Source: CAKSNH01 sp964422725 (GTDB lineage: Bacteria > Bacillota > Clostridia > UBA1381). Taken from it: DNA of 10,532 nucleotides. Shown piece after piece: positions 6,608 through 10,532 of this stretch. Location of the stretch: assembly GCA_964422725.1 (NCBI GenBank), contig CAYRCC010000059.1:1-10532 (forward strand), read 5' to 3'. The position numbers and the translations under genes were made by a program. Positions within the stretch are counted from its first letter, which is position 1, and each line of letters starts with the position of its first letter. The notes beneath the pieces are model-generated. The model was not told the DNA's origin. It searched no databases and was given only the letters and a program-made list of their open reading frames with translations.

Positions 6608-8395
6608 TTAAAATTCCTCCCCGAGCTTTGTGAGCTGCTGTAATAATTCTCTTAATTTGGTTGGGTCTTTCTCATTTGAAATCCGTATCTGTAATTTTTC
6701 TCTTTTTATTGTACCGATTAATTCGGTAACGGTTTGCTCCTCGTTGTCATATATTTCCATATTGTAAAATACCGATGACACTTCCTTGACTTGTTCGCCG
6801 GTGAAATTTAAAAATAATTTTGCGGGTTCGGGTTCGTTTCCGCTCTGCCACTGCGAATATATCAGTTTTGCCAACTGTTTATGTATATCCGTCGAAAAAT
6901 CATCGGGCGACATTCTCGCTTGTGTGAGCTTGAATAGCTTTTTATACTGTGCGATTAAGTTTAACAGCCGTCGTTCGGCTTTTAAAAGCTTATCGGTATA
7001 AACGGTTTTGCCGCTGTCATCGGAAACATTTTTCCTGACAGCCGCAACACTCGGATAAGGCTTTTTGTACGAGTGCTGATTTGACAGTTTTACACTGCTT
7101 TTTTTATATGCACTGTATATTGCATCGGCACTTACCTGTGTTTCCTCGGAAATCTTTTTAATATATGCATCTATCTCGACGGTATCTTTAAGGGCGGCGA
7201 GAGATTCTGCGGCGGCGTTGACAAATTTGATTTTTCCGTCAGTGGAGGTTAAGTCATGCTGATTTTTGATAAGCATAAGCTTAAACTCAGTGGACGGCAG
7301 TGCTTTTTTTACCGCCTGCCGAAACATTTCAACTCCGTTAGCTTTAATATATTCGTCGGGGTCTTTCGCGCCGCTCATACGAACGACACGCGATTTACCG
7401 CCGACACCGTTAATAATGTCAATTGCGCGAAGTATTGCTTTTTGTCCGGCTTCATCACTGTCATAGCACAAAACTATCTCACTGCAATATTTGAGTAATA
7501 GCTTTGCCTGCTGCTCCGTCAGTGCCGTACCCAAGGTTGCAACGATATTTTTAATGCCTGCTTGATATACCGATATAACGTCCATATAACCCTCGGCAAG
7601 AATCATTTCGGTTACTTTTTCACGCTTTGCAAGGTTGAGCGAAAACAGATTTTTGCCTTTACTGAAAACAGGCGTTTCGGAACTGTTAAGGTATTTGGGC
7701 GGCTTAAATCCGTTGTGCTCAGCCGCATCTGATATAATTCTGCCGCCAAAGCCTATAACATTTCCGCGCAAATCTAAAATAGGGAATATAACCCTGTTTC
7801 GGAATTTGTCGTAAAACTTCCCGTCACGCTGCGATGCAAGTCCGGCTTCGACAATATCAGCCGGTTTATAACCGTTTTTTGTCAGGTGTCCGAACAGCGC
7901 GTCATAGCTGTTGGGAGCATAACCCAACCCGTAAGAAATTATTGTCTGTGCGGATATTTTGCGTGAAAAGAAATATTGCCGCGCTTCCTCGCTCTGCGGT
8001 GATTTTGTAAGCGTATCGTAAAAGAAACGGGCGGCGGTTTTATTCATTTTGTAAATAAGCTGCTTTTTTTCATACTGCCTTGAATCGGCGGCAGAGCTGT
8101 TTTCGGGTAAAACTATGCCGGCGCGGTCAGCCAAAACCTTTAGAGCCTCAACAAAATCAAGACTCTCCATTCGCATAACAAACTGAACAAGATTACCGCT
8201 TGCGCCGCACCCGAAACAATGAAAAAGCTGCTTGTCCTGACTTACGTGAAATGACGGACTTTTCTCCCTGTGAAACGGACAAAGACCGCTGTAATCACGC
8301 CCTGATTTTTTTAAAGCTACATATTGAGATACATAATCTACAATATCATTTTCAGAAAAAACTTCATTAACTACATCATCTGAATAATACGGCAA
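6608..8395 (-). CDS. dnaG: DNA primase
   Basis: This 595-residue primase makes RNA primers at the replication fork. The N-terminal zinc ribbon has Cys39-Pro-Phe-His42 and Cys60-x-x-Cys63. The catalytic core contains KYLNSSETPVFSKG (234-247), and the TOPRIM fold has Glu268 in AEGYMD and Asp312/Asp314 in CYDSDEAG. The C-terminal helicase-binding region is present but diverged. The start is TTG at 8395 (minus strand) because AGGAGA lies 7 nt upstream and the protein then begins PYYSDDVV, as primases normally do. An upstream TTG at 8416 overlaps the -10 box TATAAT and cannot be the start of that transcript. It is the first gene of an operon with rpoD and prmA. Confidence 0.97.
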   Translation of the reverse strand: MPYYSDDVVNEVFSENDIVDYVSQYVALKKSGRDYSGLCPFHREKSPSFHVSQDKQLFHCFGCGASGNLVQFVMRMESLDFVEALKVLADRAGIVLPENSSAADSRQYEKKQLIYKMNKTAARFFYDTLTKSPQSEEARQYFFSRKISAQTIISYGLGYAPNSYDALFGHLTKNGYKPADIVEAGLASQRDGKFYDKFRNRVIFPILDLRGNVIGFGGRIISDAAEHNGFKPPKYLNSSETPVFSKGKNLFSLNLAKREKVTEMILAEGYMDVISVYQAGIKNIVATLGTALTEQQAKLLLKYCSEIVLCYDSDEAGQKAILRAIDIINGVGGKSRVVRMSGAKDPDEYIKANGVEMFRQAVKKALPSTEFKLMLIKNQHDLTSTDGKIKFVNAAAESLAALKDTVEIDAYIKKISEETQVSADAIYSAYKKSSVKLSNQHSYKKPYPSVAAVRKNVSDDSGKTVYTDKLLKAERRLLNLIAQYKKLFKLTQARMSPDDFSTDIHKQLAKLIYSQWQSGNEPEPAKLFLNFTGEQVKEVSSVFYNMEIYDNEEQTVTELIGTIKREKLQIRISNEKDPTKLRELLQQLTKLGEEF

Positions 8396-8415
8396 AACAC
8401 ATTCTCCTATACGCA

Positions 8416-8424
8416 ATTATAACA
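8416..8424 (-). promoter_or_regulatory. Extended -10 sigma-A promoter for dnaG-rpoD-prmA
   Basis: On the minus strand TGTTATAAT combines a perfect TATAAT (plus 8416-8421) with the TG of an extended -10 element (8423-8424). The -35 region at 17-base spacing is GGGGTT, a poor match, which is common for extended -10 promoters. Transcription would start near 8409, about 14 nt before the chosen TTG start codon. Confidence 0.6.
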
Positions 8425-8457
8425 AGATTAATATTGTAAACCCCTTGCGAACCCAAG

Positions 8458-8478
8458 GTACAAAATCCATATTTGTAC
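8458..8478. promoter_or_regulatory. Palindrome GTACAAA-N7-TTTGTAC, possible operator
   Basis: Perfect 7-bp arms flank a 7-base centre. It abuts the -10 box of the sigma-H-type promoter and covers its expected start site near 8472, and it lies about 50-70 bp upstream of the sigma-A start site. Both positions suit a regulator binding site. I do not recognise the motif as that of a known repressor. A leader-RNA hairpin is the alternative. Confidence 0.4.
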
Positions 8479-8507
8479 TAATTCGACAAAAGTAAGCGTA
8501 TTCCTTT
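8479..8507 (-). promoter_or_regulatory. Sigma-H-type promoter for dnaG-rpoD-prmA
   Basis: Reading the minus strand, AAAGGAATA (plus 8499-8507), 11 bases, then GTCGAATTA (plus 8479-8487) fits the Bacillus sigma-H consensus RNAGGAWWW-N11/12-RNNGAATWW at every defined position. In B. subtilis the dnaG-sigA operon is known to have a sigma-H promoter, so position and orientation agree with precedent. The expected start is near 8472, giving a leader of about 77 nt. Confidence 0.75.
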
Positions 8508-8527
8508 AAAACTTTTTTGATTTTAAC

Positions 8528-8544
8528 GTTTTATACAGTAAAAC
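8528..8544. other. AT-rich palindrome GTTTTA-N5-TAAAAC
   Basis: A perfect 6-bp inverted repeat around TACAG, between dgt and the sigma-H-type promoter. In this AT-rich stretch it could arise by chance, and no function is assigned. Confidence 0.25.
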
Positions 8545-8565
8545 ATTCTAAAAAACCTTATACTT

Positions 8566-8592
8566 TATACATTTTTACCGTAAAAATGTATA
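8566..8592. other. 12-bp perfect palindrome downstream of dgt, possible terminator
   Basis: TATACATTTTTA and TAAAAATGTATA flank CCG. It begins about 20 nt after the dgt stop on the minus strand, where a terminator is expected. However, the stem is almost all A/T and the nearest T-run (six T residues, minus strand) comes some 10 nt after the stem. It could be a weak terminator, an mRNA 3' stabilising hairpin or an operator. Confidence 0.45.
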
Positions 8593-8612
8593 TTATGCAT
8601 AAAAATATTTAA

Positions 8613-9614
8613 TCATAGTTTTGCCCAATTTTTCGGCACAAACAATTCGTTAAACGTATGTACCGCGTAACTGTCGCTCATTCCGGCGATATAGTCGCAC
8701 ACAACTCTCTGCGTGTCGTAGTCGTGAAGAAATGCGCGGCTTTCCTTTGGGAGCTTATTGGGGCTTTTTACGAAATATTCAAACATCTGACATATTATAT
8801 GCCGAACCTTATTTTCCTCTTTTTTCGCTTTTGAACCTATATAAACATTTTCAAACATAAACTGCCTGAGTGCAAGCATAGCGTTATATATTTCCGGCGA
8901 CATAGCCAAATCGGATTTGCCCGCACTGTTGGCAACCAAATCACGTATCAATGTGTCGATACGCTTGGAATTTTTGTCGCCCAACAATGTGCGGCAGGCG
9001 GACGGCAAGTCCTTTTCTTTTATAATACCGGCGCGGATTGCATCGTCGATATCGTGGTTGATGTACGCGAAACGGTCGGCAAACTTTATTATTTTGCCTT
9101 CGAGCGTTTCGGCTTGCGAATCTCCGGTATGTTTAAGTATACCGTCACGCACCTCGTATGTCAGGTTGATTCCTTTGCCGCCCTCAAGAATATCCACAAC
9201 GCGCAGACTTTGCTCATAATGACGAAAACCATCGTCGCAGATTTCGTCCAGCACTTTCTCTCCCGAATGTCCGAACGGAGTGTGTCCCAAATCGTGCCCG
9301 AGAGCAATTGCCTCGGCAAGGTCCTCGTTAAGCCTTAACGCGCGTGTTACGGTTCGTGCAATCTGCATAACCTCAAGGGTGTGGGTGAGGCGAGTGCGGT
9401 AATGGTCACCTTCGGGAGTGATAAACACTTGCGTTTTGTGCTTGAGCCGACGAAATGCCTTTGAGTGGATTATTCTGTCGCGGTCACGCTGAAAATCGGT
9501 TCTGATATCGCATTTGTTTTCTGGATATATTCTGCCGCGCGTATTTTCGGAAAGCGCGGCAAATTTGCTTAGAGTATTTCGTTCTATGTTTTCGGTAGTT
9601 TCGCGGATATTCAT
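8613..9614 (-). CDS. dgt: Deoxyguanosinetriphosphate triphosphohydrolase-like HD-domain protein
   Basis: This 333-residue HD-superfamily enzyme cleaves dNTPs to deoxynucleosides and triphosphate, with dGTP as the classic substrate. After an N-terminal region with the family's RDRDRIIHSKAFRRLKHKTQVF, the metal-binding HD set is visible: His78 in RLTHTLEV, His107-Asp108 in GHDLGHTPFGHSGE, and a likely Asp180 in FADRFAYINHDIDDAIRAG. At 333 residues it matches the shorter dGTPase-like group, not the E. coli enzyme of about 500 residues. The start is ATG 9614 because AGGTG (plus 9621-9625) lies 6 nt upstream; a GTG at 9623 overlaps that ribosome binding site. It is transcribed toward dnaG but separated by about 220 bp and separate promoters, so it is probably its own unit. 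Confidence 0.93.
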   Translation of the reverse strand: MNIRETTENIERNTLSKFAALSENTRGRIYPENKCDIRTDFQRDRDRIIHSKAFRRLKHKTQVFITPEGDHYRTRLTHTLEVMQIARTVTRALRLNEDLAEAIALGHDLGHTPFGHSGEKVLDEICDDGFRHYEQSLRVVDILEGGKGINLTYEVRDGILKHTGDSQAETLEGKIIKFADRFAYINHDIDDAIRAGIIKEKDLPSACRTLLGDKNSKRIDTLIRDLVANSAGKSDLAMSPEIYNAMLALRQFMFENVYIGSKAKKEENKVRHIICQMFEYFVKSPNKLPKESRAFLHDYDTQRVVCDYIAGMSDSYAVHTFNELFVPKNWAKL

Positions 9615-9660
9615 ATTGTACACCTCGTTTCGTAATATTTTAAAGTCGGTAATATCGTAT

Positions 9661-9692
9661 TATATTTACCCGTTTTTTCGGCTGATTAACAT
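9661..9692 (-). promoter_or_regulatory. dgt promoter with GGGTAAATATA box
   Basis: On the minus strand this 32-nt block begins ATGTT and ends GGGTAAATATA. It matches the block upstream of hpf (9740-9771) at 23 of 32 positions without gaps, including both ends. GTTAAT-N13-GGGTAA resembles the sigma-B-type pattern GTTTAA-N12-15-GGGTAT. A sigma-A -10 TATAAT (plus 9659-9664) overlaps it, but with no good -35. Transcription would start near 9650, about 35 nt before the dgt start. Confidence 0.5.
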
Positions 9693-9739
9693 AAAAACGG
9701 TGTCAGTGAAAATGAGTTTTGGGAAAAATATCGCAAATT

Positions 9740-9771
9740 ATGTTTCAATGCAAAAAAACGGGGTAAATATA
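9740..9771 (+). promoter_or_regulatory. hpf promoter with GGGTAAATATA box
   Basis: This is the plus-strand twin of the dgt promoter block: ATGTT, 16 bases, then GGGTAAATATA, with GTTTCA-N13-GGGTAA inside it. It resembles sigma-B-type promoters, and B. subtilis hpf (yvyD) is known to use sigma-B and sigma-H. No good sigma-A -35/-10 pair was found for hpf. The expected start near 9775 leaves a leader of about 57 nt. Confidence 0.5.
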
Positions 9772-9772
9772 T

Positions 9773-9814
9773 AGTAAGAATACAGCAGACAAAATAATGT
9801 ATTCAATACTTACT
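9773..9814 (+). other. Hairpin in the hpf 5' leader
   Basis: AGTAAG (9773-9778) pairs with CTTACT (9809-9814), and AATACA (9779-9784) with TGTATT (9798-9803), leaving a 13-base loop and a 5-base bulge. The structure ends just before AAGGAG (9817-9822), the hpf ribosome binding site. It could affect translation or mRNA stability; no known RNA family was recognised. Confidence 0.45.
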
Positions 9815-9831
9815 CAAAGGAGCTGAGATTT

Positions 9832-10368
9832 ATGAAGTTCAACATTATTGGAAGAAAAGTAGAGGTAACGGAAAGAATTAAGGATTATGTAACAAAGAAG
9901 CTGAGCAAGCTTGACAAGTTTTTTAAAGACGAGTCCGATGCCAGAGTGGTAGTGGGAAGTATTAAAGATAATTCATATATAGAAGCTACTATCTATGCCG
10001 GCGGAATGATGTATCGTGCCGAAATTTCAGACCCGGATTTGTTTGCGGCTATTGACAAGTCGGTTGATATAATTGAACGTCAGATTCGTAAGAATAAGAC
10101 AAAATTGGAAAAACGCATAAAGAAAGATGCGGTTGATGATGCGGTGCTTATCAGCGGCAGTAATTTCGAGGACGATGATGCCGAGGAATTCAGAGTTATA
10201 AAGAGAAAGCGTTTTCACGTTAAGCCTATGACAGAGGAAGAGGCAATTCTCCAGATGAATCTTTTGGGACACAATTTCTTTGTATTTTTAAATCCTGATA
10301 CAGATGAAATGAATGTCGTATACAAGAGAAAAGACGGCAATTATTCGATTATAGAGTCGATTGAGTAA
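9832..10368 (+). CDS. hpf: Ribosome hibernation-promoting factor, long form
   Basis: This 178-residue protein binds the decoding region of idle 30S subunits and joins 70S ribosomes into inactive 100S dimers. Residues 1 to about 97 form the S30AE ribosome-binding domain (MKFNIIGRKVEVTERIKDYV at the start, then a basic helix IERQIRKNKTKLEKRIKK, 81-98). A short acidic linker leads to the C-terminal dimerisation domain (about 123-176: KRKRFHVKPMTEEEAILQMNLLGHNFFVFLNPDT and the rest). The presence of both domains makes it the long HPF typical of Firmicutes. ATG 9832 has AAGGAG 9 nt upstream. It is divergent from dgt and shares a promoter-like motif with it, which suggests stress or stationary-phase control. 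Confidence 0.96.
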   Translation: MKFNIIGRKVEVTERIKDYVTKKLSKLDKFFKDESDARVVVGSIKDNSYIEATIYAGGMMYRAEISDPDLFAAIDKSVDIIERQIRKNKTKLEKRIKKDAVDDAVLISGSNFEDDDAEEFRVIKRKRFHVKPMTEEEAILQMNLLGHNFFVFLNPDTDEMNVVYKRKDGNYSIIESIE

Positions 10369-10382
10369 CGAAAATTTAAATT

Positions 10383-10402
10383 TGCGGTGACAGACCGCCG
10401 CA
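10383..10402 (+). other. GC-rich hairpin after hpf
   Basis: TGCGG (10383-10387) can pair with CCGCA (10398-10402). An alternative fold pairs GCGGT (10384-10388) with ACCGC (10394-10398). It starts 15 nt after the hpf stop, with no T-tract. Confidence 0.35.
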
Positions 10403-10407
10403 CCGGA

Positions 10408-10435
10408 AAGCACTGTTCGTTTGCGGACAGTGCTT
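10408..10435 (+). terminator. Strong hairpin after hpf, atypical terminator candidate
   Basis: AAGCACTGT and ACAGTGCTT form nine perfect pairs and the stem can extend to 12 (one G·T) around a TTTG loop. It lies 40 nt after hpf and touches the right repeat copy. No T-run follows, so it may not terminate by itself; it could be part of the repeat array or a transcript 3' end. Confidence 0.45.
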
Positions 10436-10495
10436 CAGACTGTAGACAAAACACAATGTGTTTTGTATTAAAGTTTGGGTCAAGCCTTTTCAAAG
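10436..10495 (-). repeat. Right copy of the 60-bp dispersed inverted repeat
   Basis: This is the reverse complement of 1-60 with three differences. Its centre, 10446-10466, is a perfect palindrome of ACAAAACACA and TGTGTTTTGT around one A, where the left copy has two G·U pairs instead. It is non-coding and directly follows the hairpin at 10408-10435. Confidence 0.85.
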
Positions 10496-10500
10496 GCTTG
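10481..10500. repeat. Palindrome at the edge of the repeat
   Basis: CAAGCCTTT and AAAGGCTTG flank TC, a near-perfect self-complementary 20-mer. The left repeat copy begins within the same palindrome at base 1, so the full element probably includes all of it. Confidence 0.6.
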
Positions 10501-10506
10501 CGGATT

Positions 10507-10525
10507 TTTAAGGCGGAGCCTTAAA
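10507..10525. other. Hairpin TTTAAGGC-GGA-GCCTTAAA
   Basis: A perfect 8-bp stem with a 3-base loop, 7 bp past the previous palindrome. It is part of the hairpin-rich tail of the window and may belong to the same repeat element, whose right side is cut off at 10532. Confidence 0.5.
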
Positions 10526-10532
10526 TCGTCGT

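Noticed and set aside
8446..8459. LexA-box-like CGAAC-N4-GGTAC upstream of dnaG
   Set aside because: Only the left half matches the B. subtilis box; the right half differs at two of five positions.
8482..8488. Exact Spo0A box TGTCGAA on the minus strand
   Set aside because: It overlaps the -10 element of the sigma-H-type promoter, which explains the bases, and a 7-mer is expected about once by chance in a window of this size counting both strands.
9693..9739. Small RNA or leader peptide between the dgt and hpf promoters
   Set aside because: The 47 bp contain no hairpin with a T-run and no start codon with a ribosome binding site.
1..10532. Terminal inverted repeats as ends of a transposon
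   Set aside because: The enclosed genes are essential or housekeeping, no transposase or integrase is present, and the repeats sit next to other intergenic hairpins. A dispersed intergenic repeat is the simpler reading.

Overview
The window looks like a chromosomal stretch from a low-to-moderate GC, spore-forming-type member of the Clostridia. The reasons are a LexA/NfnAB/RpoD/DnaG gene set with Firmicutes-like proteins, strong AGGAGG-type ribosome binding sites, AT-rich intergenic regions, a long-form HPF, and a textbook sigma-H-type promoter in front of the housekeeping sigma factor operon. I cannot name a genus or species from the sequence alone. Almost all the coding content is core metabolism or information processing. 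There is no transposase, integrase, phage gene, CRISPR array, rRNA or tRNA.

Layout, left to right. Positions 1-60 are one copy of a 60-bp repeat whose inverted copy lies at 10436-10495. Plus-strand genes follow: an ECF-transporter S component (124-651) closely followed by a uridine-kinase-like P-loop kinase (665-1285), probably an uptake-and-trapping pair of unknown substrate; the SOS repressor lexA (1413-2042); and a two-gene operon for an NfnAB/SudAB-type flavoprotein complex (2172-4407). Two back-to-back intrinsic terminators (4441-4468 plus, 4495-4529 minus) close these genes and the convergent minus-strand operon dnaG-rpoD-prmA (8395 down to 4546), a version of the macromolecular synthesis operon. 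Upstream of dnaG, a 217-bp intergenic region (8396-8612) carries a sigma-H-type promoter, an extended -10 sigma-A-type promoter and three palindromes. Then comes dgt (9614 down to 8613), and divergent from it hpf (9832-10368). The window ends in a run of hairpins that contains the second repeat copy.

How the genes fit together. dnaG, rpoD and prmA serve replication priming, transcription initiation and ribosomal protein methylation, and they are tightly packed as one transcript. dgt controls dNTP pools and hpf dimerises idle ribosomes. These two divergent genes share an unusual 32-nt promoter-like block (GTT-N16-GGGTAAATATA core) that suggests joint control by an alternative sigma factor. The most interesting signals are therefore regulatory: the sigma-H-type promoter on dnaG-rpoD, the matched divergent promoters of dgt and hpf, and the near-identical inverted repeats at both ends of the window. 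No clearly new multi-gene system is visible. The transporter-kinase pair is the best candidate for an uncharacterised pathway.
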